From Bombardia bombarda (lineage: Eukaryota > Ascomycota > Sordariomycetes > Sordariales > Lasiosphaeriaceae): 64,000 nt of DNA. Position numbers and translations under genes: made by a program. The stretch lies in assembly GCA_030512295.1 (NCBI GenBank), contig JAULSR010000002.1, forward strand, positions 7,688,001 through 7,752,000, written 5' to 3'. Below, piece after piece: positions 1 to 10,141 of the stretch; the stretch's first letter is position 1, and each line of letters opens with the position of its first letter. The notes below the pieces were generated by a model. It saw only the letters and a list, made by a program, of their open reading frames with translations. It was not told the DNA's origin and did no database searches.

Positions 1-753
1 ATCGGATAACGCGGCGAACGCGGATAATAAGACGACTCCAAGTCAACCAACCTGCAGGCCCAGCCACAAACCTCCATCTGCCTATCAGAAGACGATAATG
101 TTGTGATACGAGGTGGTCTGACGCGACTGCACCAATAAAACTTCCATGTCATGTGCATCACGTCACGCCCATTGAGGGTTAAGCTTGGCAGCGGGATAAG
201 TCTGATTTAGAGTGTCCATTTCTTTCTCTGCTGAAGATTGAACTGATTGGATTCGTAATACTGACAAAATGCGTCCCCTGGTGACAGCCGGCAACAAAGA
301 AGATCATTGATATCACACTTTGCCCTTCATTTTCTTCTCTCCTCATGCTCCTGGACAGCAAAACGAGAGACTGGAGCCAAAATATCGTTTCCTTGTTCGC
401 AAGCCCAAGATCTGTCATCGCGTTGAAGCGCGTTATCGACGTGTTCCAAGCGGAAGGTTGTCATAATTATCACATGACCATCTCCTGTGCCATCCCAAAA
501 CACCCTACCTATGATAGATACAGCTAAGCATATTTTCCCAGGTCACGGGCAATGTTGTTGTTGTTGGATCCTACCCGGCCGTCATCCCTAATGGAAGGCG
601 CGGAGGCATGCTGAATCCGTCCTCGGTAGGTACCCATAGTCGGAATCTTCATGCCAAGTGACCATTCCATCAGAATGTCTGTGAAAATAACGTCCACTTT
701 CCGCACTCAATGTCCATTAGCTTTTCCTTCTGCCTTTTTGTTGTTTTGATGAC
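1..753. other. Gene-free left edge
   Basis: I see no supported gene here. The short open frames are unrelated to anything I recognise and lack coding character. The stretch lies downstream of the minus-strand gene ending at 754 and probably holds its 3' untranslated region. Confidence 0.5.
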
Positions 754-1937
754 TCAGGGAAGGACCTGTGGGATGGCGAGGCCTTTGCGCTTCTGGCCCG
801 CGTAGTCATTCACAGGCGGGACAGACTTTGACGAGGAGGCGGAGTTTGACGCTGCGGGCGTGGGCTGGCAGGGTTGCTCAACCACCTCGTAGCCAGATTC
901 ATCTTGGACTGCATCCGTCTTGTCCAAGGTGCTGTCATGAGTGGGCTGAAGGGCTCTTTGAACGATGGGATGGAGGCTGCCATGCTGTTTCCAATGCCCC
1001 TTCAGCTGATCTCTCAGGGAGTAAGACTGTTCTCTAGCATGGTCTTGTTGGTTTCTGAGCCCTCTCCGGCCGTCTTTATGCCCTGCATGGGAGTCCTTCA
1101 CGTTTGCCGAAGCGTATTGGTACTGATGGTATTCAAGCGTGCCGTCCTCCGTTTGGGCAGCATAATGCGCATAAAAGTTGAGGTTTGTACCGTCCGTGGT
1201 GAAGGTTGTAACCTCTGCATGGCCGGGAGGGTCAGGCTCTCCGATATAAGAGAGGGCCTGGTTGCGTGCATAAACAAGAGCGGCTCCGTCATAGGAACTC
1301 TGAAGCTTGGCTTCTTCCATATCCTTTCCGCGCGCCTTCCACTCCCCGGCCACATGTGGCAGTACCAGGGAAAACGGGTCATCCTTGTAGACGGCGGCTC
1401 CACTGACATGCTCATCGACTGGGAACGGGCGATATTCTTGCAATTCTAACCCTTCAACAAAGTCGGGCTGGGGAGCAGAAAGGGCGTTATTCAGCCCAAC
1501 GTCCTTGGGAAAGGCCGTAAATGCCTGGTTAAAAACTCGGTGATAACCGGTATCATCGTACTCCTTCAACAGCTTCTTACCTACCTCGTAAACCATGGTC
1601 GCTTCGTTACGGGCTCCTTCGACCTTGTTGACATAACGCTTGTACTCGGACTCGGGGGGGGGAAGCGGTTATACGGGATCTGGCGTGTCGTCTATGGATG
1701 TCGTCGAGATTGACGGGAGGCTTGGAACAACGCGGCTGGAGGATGCCATTCTTTTGGGCCTGGGTAGCAAAACCTGACATGGTTGTTGAGGTAGTCATGG
1801 CGGTTGACGACGACTTGAGCGTGGACTCAAGGGGAACAGACGTCAGCGTCTTGCTATTTCCCTTTTTTTTTGCCATTTTGTTGAACAGGGCCAAGTTTTC
1901 CCGCGTTAACCGCGCCCGCTTTAGATGATGTTGTCTA

Positions 1938-1977
<40 letters not shown>

Positions 1978-2263
1978 CGCAGATTCGCCGCTTCCGCAAC
2001 CCCCCGTCGGAAAGGGTTTGTCTTTGCTCGTCGACTTTGGGCTCAGGGAATGTAGTGTCCCGACGCCGGGGAGACTTGGGCTGCTCGAAGGAAGGTGTCG
2101 ATTGGGATCGCCGTCGTCGTCGTCGTTCGCTGGGCTGCGGTGGCAACGTGTCTCGCGCGACGTCTCTGCCCACAGGGGGAATGGCGCTGTTGTCGACGCG
2201 CTTACCTGCACCGCTGCCTACGATGGCATCTGGCTGCGATTCCTGCCTGGAATTGTCTCCCAT
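754..2263 (-). CDS. DUF7924-family protein, split by a homopolymer frameshift
   Basis: The N-terminal part reads from the ATG at 2263 and the C-terminal part ends at 754. They lie in different frames that meet at a run of nine C on the coding strand (1654-1662). With eight C the two halves form one continuous protein, so this is one gene with a one-base insertion or a sequencing error. The N-terminal half is low-complexity: an Arg run near residues 47-52, a 13-residue Asp run near 97-109, and basic patches resembling nuclear localisation signals. The C-terminal half is conserved in fungi (DUF7924), with a PDFVEG segment followed about 40 residues later by AGEWKARG. That Asp...Glu-x-Lys spacing resembles PD-(D/E)XK nuclease folds; this is inference only. 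Family function is unknown. It may instead be a true pseudogene. Confidence 0.75.
1938..1975. repeat. (GTC)n trinucleotide repeat encoding poly-Asp
   Basis: A near-perfect trinucleotide array inside the DUF7924 gene. Read on the minus strand it gives about 13 consecutive aspartates. Such arrays are prone to length change, so the Asp run probably varies between strains. Confidence 0.9.
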
Positions 2264-3152
2264 GACGAAGAACTCACAGGGTTGTGAAGAGGAAAGGTTT
2301 TTGTATCAATCAGGCTGGCCGACACCAAAGGCTGCTGAGCGCCCAATTGTCAGTTTCGTCGGGCGGTGTGTCCCGCGACGCCAGGGAGGAGAGATACTAA
2401 CTAGCACAGGCGGCCAAGGTAGGAACGATTGGTCATTGGTCGCCCAACTGGTGTGCTCGCTGGTGATCTGTAAAGCACGGTCCATCTCACCTCTTGAAGC
2501 GCTCACATCCAATCGAATCTGCATCCCCGCCCTTCAGCTGCATGACCCCAGTCCCCTTTCGCACTAGTCTGGGTCTAGAGGTAGTCTAGATAGCTAGCTG
2601 TCTTACACCACTTACACCACAATGTGGTGTAACAATCGTGGCTATCTATGCACACCTAGATATCTTTCGACGTCTCATCCCAGCCGCCTGGGCTGGCCGG
2701 CCCTTGTGCATCCCGTCCGATTTTGAATAAAGCATACCGAGAAAGATTTCAGACGCCGGTAATCAGAAACTTGCGATAGGTATTCTCGCTGTACATGCAC
2801 TGATGCGCCAGGCGGCCTACAATGCATAGATACCTATGCGAGAAAACCCCCTAAATTGACAGTATGCCCCTTCTGGGTCTGGGGTGGTCTTAGGGTCAAT
2901 TTTGGGTGTTATATAGCTACCCAGTATAGGTAGTGCAATAAACTCAACTTTACAGGATACGCACTGACGGAAAGAGACATCGTATCCCCAGCTTCGTTCT
3001 TTCCTGTTTATCTTGATGATTGAGATGATATCGACCTTTTGTCGTCATTATAATAGCGGAAACAGTCATTCGAGTGCCTCAATAGGGTTATACTATCAAT
3101 TTACCTGACTTTTCCTGGTAGGTATTTACTAGGTACGTATTTGACTCATGCC
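2264..3152. other. Intergenic region, no gene seen
   Basis: This lies between the start of the DUF7924 gene and the 3' end of the next minus-strand gene, so its left part is the DUF7924 promoter. It is AT-richer than its flanks and contains a strong palindrome at 2612-2632. No reading frame here looks coding. Confidence 0.5.
2612..2632. repeat. Perfect 10-bp inverted repeat with 1-nt spacer
   Basis: The arm TTACACCACA at 2612-2621 is followed by one A and then by its exact reverse complement at 2623-2632. The first eight bases of the arm, TTACACCA, also occur just upstream (2602-2610). It could be a dimeric regulator site or a relic of a small transposon end; the sequence does not decide. 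Confidence 0.7.
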
Positions 3153-4697
3153 CTATACCATATCACCAATCAGGCTCAATCCAGTAATCCCTCCACCTCC
3201 CCCCCTCATCCGCCTCCCTAAACTTCTCCACCCCCCCTCCACCCCTTCCGCCCCGACAGTCCACACCCCATCCTGCACCAGCTCCCTCCACCTGATGAGC
3301 AACCTCTCGAGCGGCTGGGCCCGCCACCACTCGCCCCCAAACGGCTTAAACCCATGCTGAAACAAATCGACCGATACATCCGCCGACCGCACATCTCCAT
3401 CCTCCACCAACAACCGCCCATCACTCTTCCTCGCCTCTTTCGCCAGACAAAACGGCAGCACAAGCCTGAAGCCCTCCTCCGCCACATCCGCCTGGAATCG
3501 CTCCACCGACTCGCTGTACAACCCTGCTGGCACGGCGGCGCCTCGGGGCAGCCCGTCCTGAAAGGCCCTGCAGAAGGGGTTGATAGGCTGATAGCGGTTG
3601 GCGGGGTCGAAGCTGACGGTGACTGGCTGGTTTCCATCGGAGCTACCAACGGCGGGGAAGATCAGGACCGGGGGGATAACGGTGCCATATTCCGAATCGG
3701 CGGGCATGGGGGTGAAGAGCTGGGAGGCGGCAAAGGCGGAAGGGTCATGGGGGACGAGCAGGCCCGGGGCGATGGTGCGGAAACGTGGAGCGCGGATGCG
3801 AGTGAGAAAGGAGCGGATGAAGCATGAACAGGGGACAGAGGCGGCGTCGAGGTCTGATGGGCTCAGGAGGAGCTCTTGGTGTGGCGGCTGAGGACTTGAA
3901 GAAGATGAGAGTTGGGGTGGTGCAGGCATACGCTCCTCGATGGCGGCTGCCAGGCGGTCGAATGCCGCGACGGCGCCGTCGACTTGGGCCGGGCTGTATG
4001 GCTGCCATGACCAGGGCCCATAAGCTTCGCTTTCATTTTCAACATTCTGGGCAGCATCATCATTGTCGTCGGCATTGCTGTCATCGTCCTCTTCGTTGGG
4101 TGGTGGTATCGCCTTGACCTTTCCCAGATGAAACAGAGCGATCCAGTTGCTCAGGACTGTTTCCAGCGGATGCCAGAGGTTTTCATGCTCTTCGACAGGC
4201 CAGAAAAAGCCGGTATCCTCGATCCCAAGCGCCATGACAGCACGATGGTGGCGTTGGTCGTAGAGCAGCCCCAGTGAGTGCTCGCCTAGGCTGGGGTTGG
4301 TCAGGTAGAGAGAGAGGACGTCATTCTTCTCGTCTTCATCTGGAAACAATGTCTCGTTTGCGCTGGCAAACATGCGCGATGGCCCCGCGATATTCTCAAC
4401 CCAGAAGAAAACGGGGACTTCGTAATCATCGTGGATGATGATGGACTCTAGGAAAGCCACGACACTCGGATCCAGCTGGTCCCTCAACTGCTCGGCTGTG
4501 TCGCCATGGCGATCAAAGAATGAGTCCTGTGGTAGGTCGGAAAGAGAGCGGCCTGGCGCTAGCCAGCCAGCCTTTACTAGATAATTGTGCAGTTGGGCGC
4601 ACCGTGCATGGTCAAGTGCGGGCGGATTTGCGGTGCGCACTGGGTTGGACAATGAGACGAGGACGGTGCTGATGTCTGGGAGCTGTGACAAGTCCAT
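3153..4697 (-). CDS. Hypothetical acidic fungal protein (514 aa)
   Basis: A single-exon protein that I do not recognise. I chose the ATG at 4697 (MDLSQLPDI) over the in-frame ATG at 4778, because the extra 27 residues look like 5' leader and conserved-looking sequence starts after the second Met. The protein is rich in Trp, Pro and acidic residues, with an Asp/Glu-rich stretch in the middle and a Ser/Pro/Gln linker. It has no signal peptide, no membrane segment and no obvious catalytic motif. Repeated aromatic, hydrophobic and charged segments suggest a folded cytosolic protein. The coding strand is GC-rich with good codon periodicity, so the gene is probably real. Confidence 0.7.
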   Translation of the reverse strand: MDLSQLPDISTVLVSLSNPVRTANPPALDHARCAQLHNYLVKAGWLAPGRSLSDLPQDSFFDRHGDTAEQLRDQLDPSVVAFLESIIIHDDYEVPVFFWVENIAGPSRMFASANETLFPDEDEKNDVLSLYLTNPSLGEHSLGLLYDQRHHRAVMALGIEDTGFFWPVEEHENLWHPLETVLSNWIALFHLGKVKAIPPPNEEDDDSNADDNDDAAQNVENESEAYGPWSWQPYSPAQVDGAVAAFDRLAAAIEERMPAPPQLSSSSSPQPPHQELLLSPSDLDAASVPCSCFIRSFLTRIRAPRFRTIAPGLLVPHDPSAFAASQLFTPMPADSEYGTVIPPVLIFPAVGSSDGNQPVTVSFDPANRYQPINPFCRAFQDGLPRGAAVPAGLYSESVERFQADVAEEGFRLVLPFCLAKEARKSDGRLLVEDGDVRSADVSVDLFQHGFKPFGGEWWRAQPLERLLIRWRELVQDGVWTVGAEGVEGGWRSLGRRMRGGGGGITGLSLIGDMV

Positions 4698-4927
4698 CGA
4701 GGCGTGGAATGGAGAAAAAGGCTGTAATAAAATCGAGATAGTAATTGTTTTTGACCTGTAAGGACTTGTTGGATGCAATAGGGGGACTCTTGGCAGTTGG
4801 GTGGAAAGGGGTAAAAAGTGGAACCGGATTGGGTTGAAGGCGAGCGGCAGAGGGCGTCTTTAAATGGACGGTTATTATTTACCTAGGTAGCTGTGTGACC
4901 AAATGGATGGGACTAACTTGAATGTGC

Positions 4928-6107
4928 TTAAACAATTCCGAAACCAGTTAGAGTGAGGGGGATTATATGGACACAGGCACCACTATAGCAGTTGGACCCA
5001 GCACAATAGTCACTCGTCGACCCACAATAGCCCGAGGTGGAGCAGCAGGTGCCAAACTGGGTGCCAGTGCACGTCTTGTTGCCCGCAAAGTTAGGACCGC
5101 ACTCCCCATTAATGGACGGGCCTCCATTGTCTGTCGCGCAATTCCCTGAATAGCAGTTACCCGCACCGCAAAAGTCTGAGCCGGTGCCGCAGGATCCATA
5201 GACTGGGAGACTCGATTAGCAAAATTCGTCACCATGGCAACTATGAAGACAACAAAACAAACACTTACTGCTGCAACAATCGCCGAATGAGGGGTTGGTG
5301 CATGTCGTTCCGCCGTAGTCTGGACCGCAGGTGCCATCCTGTGTTGCGGTGCCGCCCCCAGGAGCTCCGCAGAAATCATTCAATCATATTCTCAAGTTGT
5401 GTCCTGAGCCTTTGGACTTACTCGCTGGCCGATGGAAACGCCGTCACAGCTGCCCTGAATGTTGCCGTTCCAGGCCAGGAACTGCGACTGAGACACCGTG
5501 TAGGTTGAGTTGGAGTACCTCTCAGCTAGTTGGGGGCTGATTATTCTTAGGGGTTGAACACAAAAAAAAACAAATGAGGTAGATCGGTTGATGTTCTGAT
5601 CAGGTTTTGCTTACCAGCTTGGCGAGTCCCATACCGTGTCGAGCTCACACGGCAGAGGCAGACAGATGGTGGTGGTAAACTCACACGAGCAGTCTCCCGT
5701 GGCAACTCTGGCGTCGCCTGTCGAGATACCGTAGCTGAGACCAGCATCAGCATGTCTTCATGTTAGAACTGGTCATATAAGTCTATTAGTTTGTGTCATG
5801 TACTTACAGGTCAGAGAGGTCATTGCAGGTCAAGAAGTCCGCCTGGGGTGCGACAATCTGACCCAGGCACGTTGGCGCCGCCGTTGCAGCACCTGAGGTT
5901 GTTGAAGTCGTCGAAGCGGTGGAGGCTGTTGACGTTGGGGGGATAAACAGTGTCGCAGACGAAGTGCTGTATGGTAAAGTCGTTGAGCAGTCGCTCTGAA
6001 GGTTGGCAAACTGATCAACAAGGTAGTCGGTGAAGTTGCTGGTCGGGAGCCAGGGGTCGAGCATCCGTTGTCTGAACAGCTTGAGAAAGCATTCACTACA
6101 GTACAGG
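4928..6107 (-). CDS. LysM / CBM18 chitin-binding secreted protein, apparently 5'-truncated
   Basis: Pieces in order on the minus strand: exon 6107-5808 with a Cys-rich start (YCSECFLKLF) then LDPWLPTSNFTDYLVDQF; exon 5734-5615 with a LysM-like segment (TCNDLSDLYGISTGDARV); exon 5536-5422 with a second LysM (YTVSQSQFLAWNGN); and hevein-like CBM18 modules to 5269 and from 5202 to the stop at 4928, with regular Cys spacing (GDCCS, YGSCG, CCSTSGYCGS). LysM plus CBM18 proteins bind chitin outside the cell and often sit next to subgroup-C chitinase genes, as here. Two oddities: no signal-peptide exon is visible upstream of 6107, and I find no in-frame canonical acceptor for the intron after 5422. 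It may be a decaying gene or one with an unusual 5' structure. Confidence 0.65.
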
Positions 6108-6192
6108 CTGGAATCGTAGAAATACCATTATTGGTAACAATAACTCGTCGCTATCCCTGAACCTCACTCATGCTATCCCAAGCTACACGCCG

Positions 6193-7699
6193 GTGCCTCA
6201 GCTGCCGAAGAACAGCTCCAAGGCCCTGAAGGCACTGTACCAGCCATACTCGAACAAAACTCCCGTGTTCAAGAACGACAGCGTGATTGAGGCTGCATCG
6301 CTTCGTCAGGACGGCACTTCGCTCTCACGGATGCTACGAGCTCACAAGAGAGACGCCAGCGACCTCCCAGAGGGAGCCTGCGCACCAGGCCTCCCTTGCA
6401 CCAATGGTGCGTGCTGCAGCAACACGGGCGTCTGCTCGTATGCCCCCTCCAGCTGTGCGCCAGAGAACTGCATCTCCAACTGCGATGCAAAAGCTCCCTG
6501 CGGGCAGTATGCAGAGCCAGAGAGCGCAAGCTGCCCTCTGGACGTCTGCTGTTCTCAGTATGGATTCTGTAAGTCCGAGTGCCTGCCAAGTGTTTACCTC
6601 GAGTCACGCCAAGACCGCTTACCCCTTTTCTTTTCCTTGGCCTATAGGTGGCAGCACAGACGACTTTTGTGGAACGGGGTGCCAGTCCGGCTTTGGAGGC
6701 TGCGGTCCTCCGCAAAAGGCTCGGCCAGACAAGTCCGCCCGTTGCGAGGTCGACGAGTTCCCCATGGGCAACCTGGTTGAGTCGGGCAACAACAATCCCC
6801 AGGTCTGCAGGTTGGTTCATTGGAAGGGCAACGGCGAACAAGGCAATGACTGCAATGCTTGGAAGTCGGCTCAGTGGTCACGGTGCTCATCTTTTCGGAG
6901 GACGATTTGCCGTAGTAGTGATGGTGGGCCGCCTGCGACTTGGTGAGTTTAGATTGATGGCAGCCTTCCTCTTTACTTCTTCGCACCTCCCGTCTCTCCG
7001 TTCTCGGGTGGTGGCTGACGTCTTCTCAGGAAATTTGGCCCCCTCGCTGGCAATCGTGGCATAGGCGCCGCCAAGCACTTTGTTTCTGCCTACGGCTTCG
7101 ATTCGCAGACGGCCAACTCGGTGTGCTTTGCCTTCCTCAAGCGCGGCATGTATGGTGACGGCCAAGAGATTCTCACGGCAGCGGCAAACTTGACATCCAC
7201 TGCGGACCACAGCGGTACTGGGACATGCCATGTGGAGCCCACGTCCCGCGAGGACGACGACAACTATGCATCCAACGACAGCGGTCTCCGCTTCGAGGAC
7301 ATGGACGGCAACCCCATCGATGGGCGAGACTGTGGCATCATCTATGGCGAGAACGAGGCCGAGGTCAAGCTGCTTGTGGATGAGGACGACAATGTTGTGG
7401 ATTATGTTTATGTGTATGAGAGTGAGAACCATGAGAGCCCCGTCACCGTTGCGGAGGGAGGCGCTGTAGCGACGGGGCAGCCAGCCATGCCCGCAAGCGA
7501 TTTGAAGAGCCCCACGGTCACGGTCACGCTTACAGAGGCGGAGACGACTACAGCTGCAGGGGGTGGCAGTGGGAGTGGGAGGGGTGCTTCTGGACTGCCG
7601 CCACCTGAGAGTTGTCGTGACGGCACCGCCAAGGGTGAGACTGGAGACGGGATATGGGGGGAGTTGAGTTTTCTGATTAGAAGTCAACTTGGAACATAG
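6193..7699 (+). CDS. Chitinase-derived CBM18 protein lacking the GH18 catalytic domain
   Basis: Three exons join in frame: to 6568, 6648-6942 and 7030-7699, with canonical introns. Exon 1 carries a linker, a dibasic KR and CBM18-type modules (CTNGACCSNTGVC, CCSQYGFC, then DDFCGTGCQSGFGGC). This matches the N-terminal half of fungal subgroup-C GH18 chitinases. Where the (beta/alpha)8 catalytic domain with its DxxDxDxE motif should follow, the protein jumps after CGPPQKARPD straight into the C-terminal region (RCEVDEFPMGNL, NPQVCRLVH, then KFGPLAGNRG and HFVSAYGFDSQTANSVC). The tail is acidic and then Ser/Gly/Thr-rich. The frame is open back to 6085 but has no suitable ATG or signal peptide; the first in-frame ATG is 6331. 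It may be a non-catalytic chitin-binding protein or a pseudogene. Confidence 0.7.
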
Positions 7700-7825
7700 G
7701 TGCACCGGAGAATGTATTGATAGACAGATATCGTCTTTATAAAACAAAGAATCTGTTGAAGCGATTTGCAATGGTTGACATATAAACTAACGTTACCCCT
7801 ACAACAAACCCAATCCTCATCAATC

Positions 7826-9732
7826 TCAACAAACAAACTCCCACTTCACCCCCTCCCACCCCCTCCTCTTCCTCAACGCCACCGGCCCGCCCTCCATCCC
7901 CGGCAACGGCTTAGCCGTCTCCCCCCTCTTCGAATCCCCCATCCTCAACCTCTCCCTCTGCAGCCCATCAATCTCAAACCCCAACGCCAGCGCCGCCATA
8001 AACGCCAAGTTCTCGGTAAAAGCAAAGTGTCGCCCAGGACACAGGTGCTTTCCGCCCCCAAACGGCACAAACGCCGCCTTCATGTTGCGCTGCTGGCGGT
8101 CCGCCTCTGTGTTCCCAGTTGAGTTTTCAAACCGAACCCCCTGCCCCTGAATAGCAAGGAACCGACGGGCGTTGAACTCCTCTGCGTCATCACCCCAGGT
8201 CGCCACGTCACGGTGCACCACCTTGGCGGGCATCATGACGTTGGTCTCGGCCTTGAGGAGATATGTCCGCTTGTCGGCGCCAGATATGAGCGTGTCCTTG
8301 AGGACGCGTCGGGCCGTGACGATCTGGCTGGCGAGGCGGATGGACTCACGGAAACAGGAGGCGAGGAGCGGGCATTTTGACTCCAGACTGGGGCCGGCGG
8401 TGATGGTGATTTCTGAGATGTTTCCTGGAGCTAAGTTCGTGCTGGTGCTGTCTTTTGTGGCGGTGTCGCCGTCCTCAGACTGCTGTTTCTCCAACAAAGG
8501 AGCAACAACGGCTCGCCACGCCTCTGTCCTGATCTCGGCCAACACATCAGGGCGCACCCAAGTCTCGGCGATGCACCAATAGAGTGTTGAAAGCGCGTTG
8601 GTTGTGGCCACCAGCGTGATGGACACCTCGTTCTTGGCCAGCTCGTCGACGGGCAGGTCGTATTTGCGCAGAAGCTGGGACCGGGCGCGGACGAACTCGC
8701 TCACGCTTGCATCGCGCTGGTCGAAGCTGGAGCGGTAGTAGGGGATCAGGGCCGACTGGATCTTTTTCCGGGCAAGGTAAGCTTTTCGTGCAATAAGGCG
8801 TGGCAGGACGCCGAGCACGAGCGGGCCCATGTTGGATTCGAACTCCCTGGTTCAGGTGGGCGTTGTCAGCTGCCTGGTCTTTTTTTTTTTTTTTTTTGCA
8901 GCCACACTGAGGAGGATGGGAAGGTTTTGATGAGCTGCAACTCACCACTGCGCATCAAGCACATCCTCGTCGCGATACGGGTTGTGTTCCTTCCCCCACA
9001 GCGCCTTGGCCGTCGCCCTGCCAACCAGCCCCTGGATCCAGAGAAACAGATTTGGCACATCCAGCCCCGTCTTTTCATCAATCCCATTCAACGTATCAGC
9101 CATTGTGCCGAGCGTGGTGCCTGCCAGATGGTTCAGGTTGTCCCCTGACAGCGCGACCTTGAAGACGTGCTCCATGTCGGCCATGATGTTGGGGTGCACG
9201 CCGTCGCGGCCGAGCAGCCGGTCAATGGTGCCCTGCCGGATACCGAATATGCGCGGCACAAAGTCGACCATGAAGGACTGCGCGTCCATGTCCCTGGCTT
9301 TGAGCGCCGCCTGCTGGAGGGATGCGTCGAAGATGACATAGAGCTTGCGGTGGCCGATGGGAAGGGTGGCGATGGGGAGGTGGGATTTGGTGCTGTTCCG
9401 GGCTGTGTTAGCTGATATCTCTATGTTAATGCTTGAAGAAGGGCAACTTACTGCAGATCGCTAAAGTAATTGACCTGGCTTCGCAGCAACCCGATCAAAT
9501 GTCCAATGACAGGAACGCGCGGCTTGATGATTGGTGGCTCGGCTGGGTTGTGTGGTGGTGATATCGTGAACAGAAAAGTTGCCAGCAGCACGACCACGCC
9601 GCCAATGAGAAACTGAATAGGTGGAATCTTGCTTTGAAGCCATATGAGGGGGATCAGGCCTTTCAGAGCAGCGATGCCAGTCTCGAGGAGCTCAGCTAGG
9701 CTGACTGCATCCTCGGATGCTTGGTCAGACAT
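7826..9732 (-). CDS. Cytochrome P450 monooxygenase (582 aa)
   Basis: Exons 9732-9452, 9392-8946 and 8846-7826 join in frame through GT-AG introns of 59 and 99 bp. The second intron holds an 18-nt A run on the coding strand. An N-terminal membrane anchor (FLIGGVVVLLATFLFTI) is followed by a Pro-rich hinge (PPIIKPRVPVIGH), the helix-K motif ESIR and the heme-binding loop FGGGKHLCPGRHFA with the thiolate Cys at about residue 512. The enzyme should sit in the ER membrane and oxidise a small hydrophobic substrate with electrons from P450 reductase. The I-helix region is divergent, as in CYP7/CYP8-like fungal P450s often annotated as sterol or prostacyclin-synthase-like. No biosynthetic cluster is visible around it, so the substrate cannot be assigned. 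Confidence 0.9.
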
Positions 9733-10141
9733 TTTGGGTTGAGGTGTTTAGTGCCGGAAGACAGGCTCGAATGATGTTGAAGGTAAGTTGCGTGCCTCGA
9801 ACTAATGTACGATCTGGAGAGTTGGTAGAATTGAGTACCTGTTGGACAGCTTCATGTTGGAGGATGTTGACAATGAAAGTCGGGTTCCACAAAATCTTAG
9901 TATTGTTCCAGCTACCATTGTTGATCTATACCGTGCGCACGGTTATGGTTACTTCCACACCAAGGATTAAGGGTAATTAGTACTGCACTTTTTAAACAAA
10001 GAAAGATGCTAAAGAATGAAGTCACAAATCAGTAGAAATCAACATCGCCCTGATGACGATACGACATAGAGTGCTCGTGGAAGTACAGCATGAGTGGTGA
10101 CTGGCTCTGTTAACTAAAGAGAAGCTGCCCTAATTCATAAA
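9733..10141. other. P450 promoter region
   Basis: About 410 bp between the 3' end of the HET gene and the P450 start. It contains a perfect 14-bp palindrome (9930-9943) roughly 200 bp upstream of the P450 ATG. No gene is seen. Confidence 0.5.
9930..9943. promoter_or_regulatory. Perfect 14-bp palindrome upstream of the P450
   Basis: ACCGTGCGCACGGT is self-complementary and GC-rich inside AT-rich flanks. The CCG...CGG half-sites facing each other resemble sites for dimeric Zn2Cys6 regulators. The function is inferred from position and symmetry only. Confidence 0.4.

Noticed and set aside
6887..7771. 294-codon minus frame opposite the chitinase-derived gene
   Set aside because: It is the antisense of exon 3, with no recognisable domain, while the plus strand carries clear homology.
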